A stretch of DNA of 64,000 bases from positions 99,487 through 163,486 of the forward strand of contig NZ_RFLX01000013.1 in the NCBI RefSeq assembly GCF_003696345.1. Direction: 5' to 3'. Shown one piece after another: positions 44,239-54,347 of this stretch. A program made the translations under genes and the position numbers. This stretch comes from Teichococcus wenyumeiae. GTDB taxonomy: Bacteria; Pseudomonadota; Alphaproteobacteria; Acetobacterales; Acetobacteraceae. Positions within the stretch are counted from its first letter, which is position 1. Each line of letters opens with the position of its first letter. The notes under the pieces were generated by a model that ran no database searches, was not told where the DNA came from, and worked only from the letters and a program-made list of their open reading frames with translations.

Positions 44239-45219
44239 TCAGAGGTCCAGCACCAGCGTGTCGGACTTGGCCCGAGAGACGCAGATCATCAGCGCGGATT
44301 TCCGTTCCGCCGGCGTCAGCGCCATGTCGCGGTGATCCACCTCGCCGGACAGGTAGCGGGTGCGGCAGGTGCCGCAGGTGCCGCTCTCGCAGGAGGAGGG
44401 CAGCTTGCGGCCATGGGCGCGCAGCACCTCCAGGATCGTGGTGCCCACCGGCACCTCCAGCGGGTCTCCATCGGGCCCGAGCTTCACCGCGAAGGGGGCG
44501 TCATCGGCGCGCGGGCGGACGAGGTCTGAGCCGAAATCCTCGAAATGCACGGCCTGCTCCGGCCAGTGCCCTGTCATGTCGCGCACGGCATCCATCAAGG
44601 GGCGCGGGCCGCAGCAATAGATATGCGCCTTGGTCGGTTCCTCGAAAACCGGCCAGAGGTCATAGGCCTTTTCCGGGTCGCCTTCGTCGTGGTGGATCAC
44701 GACGGCATCCGCATCGGCGAAGCCGGGGGCCGCGATCTCGTCACAGAAGGCGGTGCCGCTGGCGGCGCGGGTCAGGTAGAAGAGGCGAAAGGGCTTGCCG
44801 CCTTCAGCCTGGAGGTAGCGGATCATCGCCAGGATCGGCGTGATGCCGATGCCCCCGGCGACAAAGATGTATTCCGGCGCGCGCAGGTCCAGCTCGAACA
44901 GGTTGCGGGGCGCCGAAACATCGAGGCTGGCGCCGGCCGGCGTGCCGTCGATCAACCCGACGGAGCCACCCCTGCCCCCTTCCTCGCGCTTCACGGCGAT
45001 GACGTAGCGGTCCCGTTCATGCGGGTCGTTGCAAAGGGAATAGTTGCGCATCGCCCCGGAGGGCACGCGGACCGACAGATGCGCGCCCGGCGTGAAGGGC
45101 GGCAGATCCGCCCCCTGGGGGTGGCGCAGTTCGAAGAGCTGGATGCCATCGGCGGCGGGCTCGGCCCGTGTCACGCGAAGGGTCATCAGCTCCGCATCCG
45201 CTTCGGGCGCGTGGAGCAT
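44239..45219 (-). CDS. pht2: Phthalate-dioxygenase-reductase-type oxidoreductase (Pht2-like)
   Basis: A 326-aa electron-transfer protein with domain order FMN-binding (RNYSLCNDPHERDRYVIAVK), NADH-binding (FVAGGIGITPILAMIRYL, YCCGPRPLMDAV) and C-terminal plant-type [2Fe-2S] ferredoxin (CESGTCGTC and a later C in MICVS). This order is that of phthalate dioxygenase reductase, which feeds NADH electrons to the Rieske oxygenase. First gene of the leftward operon, divergent from the oxygenase gene at 45487. GAGGAAAA precedes the ATG at 45219. Confidence 0.92.
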   Translation of the reverse strand: MLHAPEADAELMTLRVTRAEPAADGIQLFELRHPQGADLPPFTPGAHLSVRVPSGAMRNYSLCNDPHERDRYVIAVKREEGGRGGSVGLIDGTPAGASLDVSAPRNLFELDLRAPEYIFVAGGIGITPILAMIRYLQAEGGKPFRLFYLTRAASGTAFCDEIAAPGFADADAVVIHHDEGDPEKAYDLWPVFEEPTKAHIYCCGPRPLMDAVRDMTGHWPEQAVHFEDFGSDLVRPRADDAPFAVKLGPDGDPLEVPVGTTILEVLRAHGRKLPSSCESGTCGTCRTRYLSGEVDHRDMALTPAERKSALMICVSRAKSDTLVLDL

Positions 45220-45267
45220 GGAACAGTTTTCCTCGGACGGTCTTCCGATTGCCGTCTGTGGTTATGG

Positions 45268-45279
45268 TTAGATATCTAA
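45268..45279. promoter_or_regulatory. Candidate MarR operator, leftward operon side
   Basis: Perfect 12-bp palindrome TTAGATATCTAA, 48 bases upstream of the reductase start. A near copy lies 138 bases away on the oxygenase side (45418-45429). MarR dimers typically bind such AT-rich palindromes, and a MarR gene follows the oxygenase gene. Confidence 0.55.
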
Positions 45280-45390
45280 GTTTGTTGGCGCAAGCGTTTT
45301 GTGAGGCTTTATTCAGCTTCGGCCTTCATGGGCGAGACCAGACGGTATTCGCAGGTCAATCTATCCCGATCCGGACAGAACACAAATGTC

Positions 45391-45429
45391 TTGACGCCGC
45401 CGCCGCACCTCAGAACATTAGGGATCTAA
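45391..45429 (+). promoter_or_regulatory. Candidate promoter and MarR operator for the oxygenase gene
   Basis: TTGACG (45391-45396), a 17-base spacer and AACATT (45414-45419) form a plausible promoter. TTAGGGATCTAA (45418-45429) overlaps its -10 and repeats, with two changes, the palindrome at 45268-45279. It is 57 bases before the oxygenase start. Repression by the downstream MarR protein is the natural reading. Confidence 0.5.
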
Positions 45430-45486
45430 GCTTTTGCCGGTGCTGTCGCCAGCCAGCACCCGGTCAACGGGAAGGACACGTCAACC

Positions 45487-46827
45487 ATGCTGACCGCCGA
45501 GGAGAACGAAACCCTGTGCCGTGTGGAGGGCGACGCCCCCATGGGCCAGCTCATGCGCCGCCACTGGGTGCCCGCCCTGCTCTCCGAGCAGCTGGCGGAG
45601 CCGGATGGCAAGCCGGTGCGCCTGACCTTGTTCGGTGAGAATCTGGTCGCCTTCCGCGACAGCGACGGGCGGCTCGGCGTGCTGGGCGAGATGTGCCCAC
45701 ACCGCAAGGCCTCCCTGGCCTTCGGACGCAACGAGAACTGCGGCCTGCGCTGCCTGTATCATGGTTGGAAGTTCGACGTGGAGGGCAATGTCGTCGACAT
45801 GCCGTCCGAGCCCAAGGAAAGCGGCTTCGCCGAGCGGGTGAAGCACAAGTCCTATCCCGCGCGGGAGGCCGGCGGCTTTGTCTGGGTCTATATGGGCCCC
45901 GCCGATGCCATGCCGGAATTCGAGCCGCCGCCCTGGGCGCCGACGCCGGAGGCGCATGCGGCCATCGTGCGCATCCAGCTGCCCTGCAACTGGGCGCAGA
46001 TCATGGAAGGGCAGATCGACAGCGCCCATTCCTCCTCCCTGCATTCCTCCGACATGCGGCCCGCGCGGGGGGAGGCGACGGCGCTGGATACGCACTGGGT
46101 GCGTCCTTCCACGGACAAGAACCCGCGCATCCAGGTGCAGGTCACGAATTACGGCATGCGCTATGCCGCCATCCGCCGCCCCATCATGAACGCGGCGACG
46201 CAGGATTATGTGCGGATCACCACCTTCGTCGCGCCCTTCACGGCGCTGATCCCGCCCAATGCCACCTACAACGTCGCCAGCGTCATCGTGCCGCGCGACG
46301 ACACCAGCAGCTACTTCCACTTCATCGCCTGGCACGAGAGCAGGGAGGCCATCTCCACCGCCGCCTGGCGCAAATTCTGCGTGGCCGAGGTCGGCGTCGA
46401 TCTCGACGAGAACTTCCGCCCCATGAAGCGCCATGCTTGGAACGACTACCTCCAGGACCGCGCCCTGATGAAGACAGGCGATTCTTTCACGGGCATCCCC
46501 GGCATTCCCAACCAGGACATCGCCATGTGGGAGTCGATGGGCGCGATCGCGGACCGGACCTCGGAGCGGCTCGGCGCCAGCGACATCGCGGTGATCCAGT
46601 TCCGCCGGATCATGCTGGATGCGGTGGCCCGACACAGCTCAGGCGCCGCACCGATCGGCCTGGAGGCGCCGCACCTGCCGCAGGCCAAGCTGCGGTCCTA
46701 CCAGGGCGTGGTGCCCAAGACGGAGAACTGGCGCATCCTCGGCGCCTCGGAGGAGGAAGCCGTCTATCTCGGCGGCATGGAGGAGGAAGAGGACGAAAAG
46801 GCCATGTCCCAGGCCGCCCTGGCCTGA
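45487..46827 (+). CDS. pht3: Rieske aromatic-ring dioxygenase oxygenase subunit (phthalate 4,5-dioxygenase-like)
   Basis: A 446-aa Rieske oxygenase. The Rieske cluster ligands are C70-x-H72 and C89-x-x-H92 (CPHRKASLAFG, CLYHGW); the mononuclear iron site is D178, H181 and H186 (QIDSAHSSSLHS). The long single-subunit type without a beta partner is that of phthalate 4,5-dioxygenase (Pht3/OphA2), which makes a cis-dihydrodiol from phthalate with O2. It is divergent from the reductase and dehydrogenase genes and followed by a terminator and a marR gene. Substrate could be another aromatic or heteroaromatic acid. Confidence 0.9.
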   Translation: MLTAEENETLCRVEGDAPMGQLMRRHWVPALLSEQLAEPDGKPVRLTLFGENLVAFRDSDGRLGVLGEMCPHRKASLAFGRNENCGLRCLYHGWKFDVEGNVVDMPSEPKESGFAERVKHKSYPAREAGGFVWVYMGPADAMPEFEPPPWAPTPEAHAAIVRIQLPCNWAQIMEGQIDSAHSSSLHSSDMRPARGEATALDTHWVRPSTDKNPRIQVQVTNYGMRYAAIRRPIMNAATQDYVRITTFVAPFTALIPPNATYNVASVIVPRDDTSSYFHFIAWHESREAISTAAWRKFCVAEVGVDLDENFRPMKRHAWNDYLQDRALMKTGDSFTGIPGIPNQDIAMWESMGAIADRTSERLGASDIAVIQFRRIMLDAVARHSSGAAPIGLEAPHLPQAKLRSYQGVVPKTENWRILGASEEEAVYLGGMEEEEDEKAMSQAALA

Positions 46828-46852
46828 GCACCGCTCCGATGGCGCCCTGGCT

Positions 46853-46882
46853 GCCCGGCCGGTTACCGGCCGGGCTGTTTTT
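46853..46882 (+). terminator. Rho-independent terminator after the oxygenase gene
   Basis: Inverted repeat GCCCGGCCGGT / ACCGGCCGGGC (46853-46875) followed by TGTTTTT. Strong GC stem plus T-run, 25 bases past the oxygenase stop and just before the marR start at 46898, so some marR mRNA may come from readthrough or a separate promoter. Confidence 0.85.
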
Positions 46883-46897
46883 GGTGTAACCTGCGCC

Positions 46898-47356
46898 ATG
46901 CCGACGCCGCAGGACACAGCCCTGACCGACCCCCTTCCCTTCGACCAGAGTGTGGGCTTCCTGGTGCGGGACCTGAACCGCGCCATCCAGCGGCATTTGC
47001 AGGCCAAGCTTCAGCAGCATGGCGTGGCACTTGGCGCCTGGTACTTCCTGCGCGTGCTGTGGGAGAAGGATGGCCTGACGCAACGCGACCTCGCGCGCCG
47101 CGTCGGCATGATGGAACCCACCGCCGTGGCCGCCCTGCGGGGCATGGAGACGCAAGGCTGGATCCGCCGAGTCCGCTCCGAAACGGACAAGCGCAAGGTT
47201 TTCCTGTTTCTCACGCAATCCGGGCGCGACCTTCGGGAGCGGCTGGTGCCCGAGGCGCATGCCGTCAATCTCGCGGCCGTCGGGAACATGTCCGAGGACG
47301 AGGTGCGGATCTTTCTGGCGCTGCTCCGGCGGGCCAGGACGAATTTCCCGCCCTGA
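46898..47356 (+). CDS. MarR-family transcriptional regulator
   Basis: A 152-aa MarR protein. Winged HTH in GLTQRDLARRVGMMEPTAVA and METQGWIRRVRSETDKRKVF, with dimerisation helices at both ends (FLVRDLNRAIQRHLQ). The ATG at 46898 lies downstream of a terminator and has no strong ribosome-binding site. Likely represses the Pht-like genes through the two TTAG...TCTAA palindromes in the 45220-45486 region until an aromatic acid binds. Confidence 0.9.
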   Translation: MPTPQDTALTDPLPFDQSVGFLVRDLNRAIQRHLQAKLQQHGVALGAWYFLRVLWEKDGLTQRDLARRVGMMEPTAVAALRGMETQGWIRRVRSETDKRKVFLFLTQSGRDLRERLVPEAHAVNLAAVGNMSEDEVRIFLALLRRARTNFPP

Positions 47357-47472
47357 GCACTCACAAGGGCCGGTGATCCGCTTCCCTTGCGGCTTGACGC
47401 CGCCCGCCCTGCGGCACGTTTCTCAGGAGCCATAAGGCCCCGCCTGCTGTCCTGCTTCCGAAAGGCAGCGGT

Positions 47473-49389
47473 TCAGGCGGCCTGCCTCTGGCGCGTGCTG
47501 TGCCCCTGCCACCAGAGGGCGAAAACCGCGATGGAATACAGAACCCGGCCATGGTCGTGCAGCCCGGAGGCGTGCTGATGAAACAACCGATCCACGGCGG
47601 CAGGGTCCAGATAGCCCGCCTGCTTGGCGCCGCTGTCATGCCAGACCGCCTGGGCATAACGGCCGAAGTCGCCACGGAACCATTGCGCCAGCGGCATCTT
47701 GAAGCCCTGCTTCGGCCTGTCCAGTAATCCGGCGGGAAGCCACGGCTCCACAGCCTTCCGCACCACATACTTGCCCGTATTATGGCGCAGCTTCATCGAC
47801 AAAGGCATCGTTGCGGCCCAGTCCACCAACTTGTGGGACAGGAAAGGCACGCGCACTTCCAGCGAATGCGCCATGCTGGCGCGGTCCACCTTGGTCAGCA
47901 TCTGCCCTGGCAGTTGCAGCAAGGTATCGGCCAGCAGGAACTGCTCCAGATCGTCCTGAGGATCACCGGTCCCGCTGGCAAAGAACTCGTCGCGAAGGTC
48001 GGAAAAACTGCCGCGGCTGGCCTGCCCGGCCCGGTAGGAGGGTTGGTAGATGGCCTCTCGCAGTGCGGTGGAGGTGATCTCGGTCCGGGCAAAGAAGCGG
48101 CAGTAGCCGTCGGGCAGCTTTGCTATCTCGCAATGACGGGCCAAGCTTCGCCGCAGGCGCGTGATCTGGCGCGACGGCAGGTCCGGCAGCGCCTGCAACG
48201 CACGCGAGAGCGGCCGCAATGCCGGCAGCCAGGAGGCCTGGCGCAGCAGCCGCGCTTCGCTGGCATGGCGGCGATAGCCGGCGAAGATCTCATCCCCGCC
48301 ATCACCGGCCAGCACCACTTTCACGTCCCGTGCCGCCATCTCGGCCAGGTACCAGCTGGGCACGGCGGCGGGATCGGCGAAAGGCTCGTCGTAGCAATGC
48401 TGGATACGGGGCAGCAGGTCCTGCGCCGCCTGCAGGTCCACCACGCGCACGACATGCTCGCAACCCAGATGCCTCGCCACGTCGCGCGCATGCGCGGTCT
48501 CATCGAAGCGGGCTTCCTGGAAGCCGATGGTATAGGCTTTCACAGGCTGCCCGCCGACACGCGCCATGGCGGCCGTGACGGCGGAGGAATCCACTCCGCC
48601 GGAGAGAAAGGTCCCAACCGGCACATCGGCCTGCATGTGGCGGCGCACCGTCGCAAGCCAGATCTCGCGGAACTGCGCGATCCAATCAGCCTCGCTCTGC
48701 CGGGGGCCTTCCTGAAAACGCAGGGCCCAGTAGGCGCGGCTGCGCGCCTCGCCTTCCGGGCCGATGGTCAGGACATGCCCCGGCGCGAGCGACCGCACCT
48801 CCCTGTAGATGGAGCGCGGCGGCCGCACATGGCCGAAGCGGAAGTAGTCATGCACCGCGTCCGGGTTGATGCTGAAGCCATGCCGGGGTAGTGGCAGCAG
48901 CGCCTTGATCTCCGAAGCATAGGCCAGGCCGCCCATCTGCTCCGTGATGTAGAGGGGCTTGATGCCCAGCGGGTCCCGGACCAGCGTCAACTGGCGGCGG
49001 GAACGGTCCCAGAGCGCGATGGCGAACATGCCCTCCAGCTTGGCCCAGGCCTCGTCGCCCCATTGCATCCAGGCAAGCAGGATGGTTTCCGTGTCGCTGG
49101 CGCTGCGGAAGCGGTGCCCCGCGGCTTCCAGCTCCCGCCTCAGCTCAAGATGATTGTAGATCTCGCCATTGAAGGTTACGGCGCAGGAGCCATCCTCCGA
49201 CACCACGGGCTGCTGCCCGCCGGCAATATCGATGATGCTGAGCCGCCGCATGCCGAAGCCGAAGTCGCCATCCAGCAGCAGCCCCCCTTCGTCCGGGCCG
49301 CGATGCAGGATGGCCTCGCATTGCGCGGCCACCGCTCCATGTTCCACAGGACGGCCTGACCGACGGTACCAACCAGCGATGCCACACAT
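47473..49389 (-). CDS. asnB: Glutamine-hydrolysing asparagine synthase (AsnB-type)
   Basis: A 638-aa amidotransferase. The N-terminal Ntn glutaminase has the catalytic cysteine at position 2 (MCGIAGWY) with FNGEIYNHLELR; the synthase domain has the PP-loop FLSGGVDSSAVTAAM and LAGDGGDEIFAGYRRH. It makes asparagine from aspartate, or amidates another carboxylate or sugar, as many AsnB paralogues in polysaccharide and secondary metabolism do. It is alone in its unit, without biosynthetic neighbours, so housekeeping asparagine synthesis is the simplest reading. Confidence 0.93.
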   Translation of the reverse strand: MCGIAGWYRRSGRPVEHGAVAAQCEAILHRGPDEGGLLLDGDFGFGMRRLSIIDIAGGQQPVVSEDGSCAVTFNGEIYNHLELRRELEAAGHRFRSASDTETILLAWMQWGDEAWAKLEGMFAIALWDRSRRQLTLVRDPLGIKPLYITEQMGGLAYASEIKALLPLPRHGFSINPDAVHDYFRFGHVRPPRSIYREVRSLAPGHVLTIGPEGEARSRAYWALRFQEGPRQSEADWIAQFREIWLATVRRHMQADVPVGTFLSGGVDSSAVTAAMARVGGQPVKAYTIGFQEARFDETAHARDVARHLGCEHVVRVVDLQAAQDLLPRIQHCYDEPFADPAAVPSWYLAEMAARDVKVVLAGDGGDEIFAGYRRHASEARLLRQASWLPALRPLSRALQALPDLPSRQITRLRRSLARHCEIAKLPDGYCRFFARTEITSTALREAIYQPSYRAGQASRGSFSDLRDEFFASGTGDPQDDLEQFLLADTLLQLPGQMLTKVDRASMAHSLEVRVPFLSHKLVDWAATMPLSMKLRHNTGKYVVRKAVEPWLPAGLLDRPKQGFKMPLAQWFRGDFGRYAQAVWHDSGAKQAGYLDPAAVDRLFHQHASGLHDHGRVLYSIAVFALWWQGHSTRQRQAA

Positions 49390-49699
49390 GGCCCCGGCTT
49401 AGTCCAATTGCTTCGGCTGGTCGAATCCTCAGTTCGGATCAGGTGGCCGTTCAGCCGCCGGCTCAGTCATCCCTCAGCAGGCTGTGAACCCGTAGCAGGT
49501 CATTCCGGCAGCACCCTTGCCTCGGCAATTGAACGCTTCAGCAGGTTGTTCCACGTCCTGGCGATTACGATCCGGTTGAGCAGCGGATGGCGGCAGCTCA
49601 GGCGAAGCTTCTCGGGGTGGCGGCATACACCTGGCCTGGAGTCACCTGCCTGAAACTCCCGACGCAGCCTTCGCTGTCTGCCGCCACTGTCCAACCGGC
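49390..49699. other. Gene-free gap between lipoprotein gene and asnB
   Basis: About 310 bases between the lipoprotein stop and the asnB start, both leftward. It should contain the asnB promoter, but no convincing -35/-10 pair, repeat or small ORF with a ribosome-binding site was seen. Confidence 0.4.
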
Positions 49700-50311
49700 T
49701 CACATCGCGGGCAAGGGAGTCGACCGGTCCAGCTCGCGGGCGGCCAGGGAGGTCGCATATGCCGCCTGGGGCAGCCGCGGCAGGTTTGAGAGGCGCGAGA
49801 GCGTGGCCTCACCGCCGCCAATGAACAGGGGCGGCTGAAGGGCACGCCGCGCTGCCTCGACATCGTTCGCGTTGAGGGCGCGCATGGCGGCATAGAGTGC
49901 ATTCACCACGCTTTGAGCCGGCGCGCTGGGGGCGATTCCGACGGCATTCCGCACCTCCGTAAGGCCCTTGCGCAGTTCCACGCCTACCAAAGGCGAGAAG
50001 GTGTACCAGTCGGGGCTCTGTGGAATGTCAGTTGCAAGATATTCGTAGTTCGCCACAGCCCGGGCAGCCTCGGCCGGGCGTCCGACCAAGGTTTGGGGAT
50101 TGGCGAAGGCATAGGAGGTTTCGATGACGGCTGCCCGCTGTGGGTCACCCGCGCCCTGGACGGAACCCGGGGGCAGATTGACGGTAGGTCCTGGTGGTTC
50201 AGAGCTGCCACACCCGCCGAGCAACGGCAGGATAGCCAGCGCCATCCACAGGAGCCGACGCCCACCTTGGGCTCGATCGCTGACAGAAGCCGAAACCATT
50301 TCTGATGACAT
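49700..50311 (-). CDS. Putative outer-membrane or periplasmic lipoprotein of unknown function
   Basis: A 203-aa protein with a signal-peptide hydrophobic stretch and a lipobox (LLWMALAILPLLGGC, lipidated Cys at about residue 34). The mature part (TVNLPPGSVQGAGDPQRAAV onward) is mostly helical and Ala-rich, with no catalytic motif recognised. GAGG lies 5 bases before the ATG at 50311; the N-terminal extension before the hydrophobic stretch is long for a lipoprotein, so a later start at residue 23 is possible. Confidence 0.7.
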   Translation of the reverse strand: MSSEMVSASVSDRAQGGRRLLWMALAILPLLGGCGSSEPPGPTVNLPPGSVQGAGDPQRAAVIETSYAFANPQTLVGRPAEAARAVANYEYLATDIPQSPDWYTFSPLVGVELRKGLTEVRNAVGIAPSAPAQSVVNALYAAMRALNANDVEAARRALQPPLFIGGGEATLSRLSNLPRLPQAAYATSLAARELDRSTPLPAM

Positions 50312-50623
50312 AAGCGCCTCGCGGGAGTTCAGGTGTTGGTCTTCACTCAGTACATGGCCGCCCAGCGAGACTTATCCTGCCATGTAACAGCGCCGCCGTC
50401 TCGTCAGACCAGCAGAAAACGCATCCTTCATACTGAGATGTGATAGCTGGCGCAGCCATGCCTTTTGCAGACATGGCCCTCGCGGCTGCACACCATGCCT
50501 GCGTGTTCCAACGGCCGCCAGCCGCGCAGCGCGGCGGCCAGAGGCATGCTGCAGGCGCGGGAGGCGCGTCGCCCAGGGGAAGCGATACGCTTTTCATTCA
50601 GGCCTTTGCAGGCCAGGATCGGA
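50312..50623. other. Gene-free gap
   Basis: Roughly 310 bases between the lipoprotein start and the MocR stop. Open frames here lack ribosome-binding sites and recognisable sequence. It should include the lipoprotein promoter; nothing else can be supported. Confidence 0.4.
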
Positions 50624-52099
50624 TCAGGATCTCAGGGCCAGGGCGCCAGACCTGCTGGCATCCACAGACTGCCGGAGAAACGAGAGAAGGCGGGAATCAC
50701 TCGCATAGGCGACATTCACCCGCATCATCGCGGGATGCCGGCCACTGGACCGGCCCGGGCGAAAGATCGAGCCAGGCGCCAGAAAAATTCCCTGTGCCGA
50801 GGCGCGGTGGCACAGATCCGCCTCGTCGACGCCCTCCGGAAGCGGGACCCAGAGGTAGAAGCCGCCTCCGGGCGGCATCGAAACATGCCAGCCTGCGGCG
50901 GCCATATTGGCAACGGCGGTGGCCGTCGCGGTGTCGATGCGGCTTCTCAGGCGGCGGAGATGACGCAGGTAATGCCCGCCATTGATAAGATGCGCGATGA
51001 ACTGCTCGGCGAAGCTGGAGGTTGAAACCACCGTCAGCATCTTCAGGTCGTTCAGCGCCTCCACGACGGAGGGCGCCGCTGCGACATAGCCGACGCGCAG
51101 CGATGCGGACAAAGTCTTCGAGAAGGTCCCGACAGAGATCACGCGCTGCAACCCGTCGAGCGCCGCGAGGCGGGGGCTGGCGGCCGGCAGGATATCGGCG
51201 AAAGGGTCGCATTCCACGATCGTCGTGCCATGCCGCTCGGCGGCGAGCACCACGCGATGCGCGACAGCGGGTGAGAGGGTGCCGCCGGTGGGGTTATGCG
51301 CCAGCGACTGGGTGAAGAACGCCTTGGGCCGGAATTCGGCGAGCTTCGCCTCCAGGTCGTCGGGGTCCGGCCCATCCGGCAGCCGCCGCACGCCGACAGC
51401 GCGGACCCGCGCGAGCCGCAGCTTGCCAAAGAGCGGGTAATAGCCCGGGTCGTCGACCAGCACGGTGTCGCCGAGTTCCGTCAGGTGGCGGATGACGATG
51501 TCGAAGGCGTGGTTCGCGCCGAAGGTGAGCAGGATCTGCTCCGGGGAGCAGGAGATCCCCCGCTCGACCATGGACAGAGCAATGCGCTCGCGGAGCGGCA
51601 GGAAGCCCCAGGAACTGCCATAGCCATGCTCCAGGCTGCCCCCGGGCCGCCACTTGCCGCTGGCGAACTGGGCGGCCAGCTCGGAACCCTCCATCCAGGA
51701 GGGCGGCGGACGCCCGTCTCCCGGCCGCACCTCGTGCCGGGCCTCCAGTTGCTCCCGCAGGAGGGATACCGTGTCGATGGCCTCCGCCAGGTGCGGCGGC
51801 ACGCGGGCCCGCGCGGGCCGGGGCGCGGGGGAGGCGAAATAGCCCGCGCCCCGGCGTGCCTCCAGATGGCCCGAGGCGACGAGCCGGTCATAGGCCTCGG
51901 CCATGGTGTTCTTTGAGACGCCATGGTCCACCGCCGCACGCCGGACCGAGGCGAGGCGCTCCCCAGGCTTCAGCAGCCCGCGCTCGATCGCATCGGCCAG
52001 CCGCTGCACGATCTCGTCCACGCGGGTGGGGGGCCGCCCCGGGCGTCGCGTCTTCACCTGCTGCAACATCCACTCCCATGGGGCCTGGCTGCGCCGCAT
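50624..52099 (-). CDS. MocR-type (GntR HTH + aminotransferase) regulator of the mevalonate-type operon
   Basis: A PLP-dependent regulator of about 491 aa. The GntR-like winged HTH comes first (TRVDEIVQRLADAIERGLLK, AVDHGVSKNTMAEAYDRLVA), then an aminotransferase-like domain with HNPTGGTLSP, ECDPFADILPAA and the PLP lysine in SVGTFSKTLSASLRVGY. The ATG at 52099 lies 19 bases after the HMG-CoA lyase stop; an ATG at 52069 is the alternative. As the last gene of the receptor-reductase-lyase operon it is the obvious local regulator, although MocR proteins more often sense amino compounds or PLP. Confidence 0.88.
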   Translation of the reverse strand: MRRSQAPWEWMLQQVKTRRPGRPPTRVDEIVQRLADAIERGLLKPGERLASVRRAAVDHGVSKNTMAEAYDRLVASGHLEARRGAGYFASPAPRPARARVPPHLAEAIDTVSLLREQLEARHEVRPGDGRPPPSWMEGSELAAQFASGKWRPGGSLEHGYGSSWGFLPLRERIALSMVERGISCSPEQILLTFGANHAFDIVIRHLTELGDTVLVDDPGYYPLFGKLRLARVRAVGVRRLPDGPDPDDLEAKLAEFRPKAFFTQSLAHNPTGGTLSPAVAHRVVLAAERHGTTIVECDPFADILPAASPRLAALDGLQRVISVGTFSKTLSASLRVGYVAAAPSVVEALNDLKMLTVVSTSSFAEQFIAHLINGGHYLRHLRRLRSRIDTATATAVANMAAAGWHVSMPPGGGFYLWVPLPEGVDEADLCHRASAQGIFLAPGSIFRPGRSSGRHPAMMRVNVAYASDSRLLSFLRQSVDASRSGALALRS

Positions 52100-52118
52100 G
52101 GGCGAGCCTGGGCCCAGG

Positions 52119-53012
52119 TTACCCCAGCGCGAGCGCGACCCGCGAGCCCGTCGGCCGGCCCAGGGCCGCGCAGATGGCGGCGCCCGCCGCGCGAAGGCGG
52201 TGGAGGTCCAGGCCCGTCTCGATGCCCATGCCATGCAGCATGTAGACAAGGTCCTCGGTGGCGACATTGCCGCTGGCGCCCCTGGCATAGGGACAGCCGC
52301 CCAGCCCCGCGACGGAACTGTCCAGCACCGAGACGCCGAGCTCGAGGCAGGCCAGGATATTCGCCAGGGCCTGCCCGTAGGTGTCGTGGAAATGCAGCGC
52401 CAGCCGCTCCACGGGAACAGCCTCCGCCACGGTCTCCACCATCAGCCTGGCCTGCCGCGGCGTGCCGGTGCCGATGGTGTCCCCGAGCGAAACCTCGTAG
52501 CAGCCCATCCCCGCCAGGGCGGCGGCGACCGAGCGCACAGCGCCCGGGGCCACCTCACCCTCGTAAGGACAGCCCAGGACGCAGGACACGTAGCCCCTGA
52601 CCCGCAGGCCTTCGGACAGGGCCTGCCGGACAACCGGCGCGAAGCGGTCGAGGCTCTCGGCGATGGAGCAGTTGATGTTCCTGCGCGAGAAGGTCTCGGA
52701 AGCCGCGCCGAACACCGCGACCTCCTCCACCCCCGCCGCGAGCGCCGCCTCCAGCCCCCTGACATTCGGCACCAGCACCGGCAGGCTGACGCCGGGGAGA
52801 GGCCCGAGCCGGGCCAGCACCTCGGCCGTTGTCGCCATCTGCGGCACCCAGCGGGGCGAAACGAAGCTGCCTGCCTCGATCGTCCGCAGCCCGGCCCCGG
52901 CCAGAGCCTGGTTCAAGGCCACCTTCGCTGCGACGGGGACGGTCGCGGCCTCGCTCTGCAGGCCGTCCCTGGGGCCGACCTCGACGATCCGCACAGCGGC
53001 AGGACATCCCAC
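52119..53012 (-). CDS. mvaB: Hydroxymethylglutaryl-CoA lyase (copy 2, mevalonate operon)
   Basis: A 297-aa DRE-TIM lyase: VEVGPRDGLQSEA, SFVSPRWVPQMATT, SCVLGCPYEGEV, LHFHDTYGQ and GLGGCPYARGASGNVATED. It cleaves HMG-CoA to acetyl-CoA and acetoacetate. The start is a GTG at 53012, 11 bases after the reductase stop and 8 bases after GAGGGGG; no in-frame ATG is available. Directly downstream of HMG-CoA reductase, reproducing the mvaA-mvaB order of mevalonate-degrading Pseudomonas mevalonii. Confidence 0.93.
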   Translation of the reverse strand: MGCPAAVRIVEVGPRDGLQSEAATVPVAAKVALNQALAGAGLRTIEAGSFVSPRWVPQMATTAEVLARLGPLPGVSLPVLVPNVRGLEAALAAGVEEVAVFGAASETFSRRNINCSIAESLDRFAPVVRQALSEGLRVRGYVSCVLGCPYEGEVAPGAVRSVAAALAGMGCYEVSLGDTIGTGTPRQARLMVETVAEAVPVERLALHFHDTYGQALANILACLELGVSVLDSSVAGLGGCPYARGASGNVATEDLVYMLHGMGIETGLDLHRLRAAGAAICAALGRPTGSRVALALG

Positions 53013-53023
53013 GGCCAGCCCCC

Positions 53024-54301
<1,278 letters not shown>

Positions 54302-54347
54302 CGGTGGTCCTGTCGGGGTGTCGGGGGCGTGGGAAGAGGCCCGGGCC

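Noticed and set aside
50440..50985. Rightward frame near the MocR 3' end
   Set aside because: Mostly antisense to the MocR gene; the non-overlapping part has no initiation signal or family resemblance.
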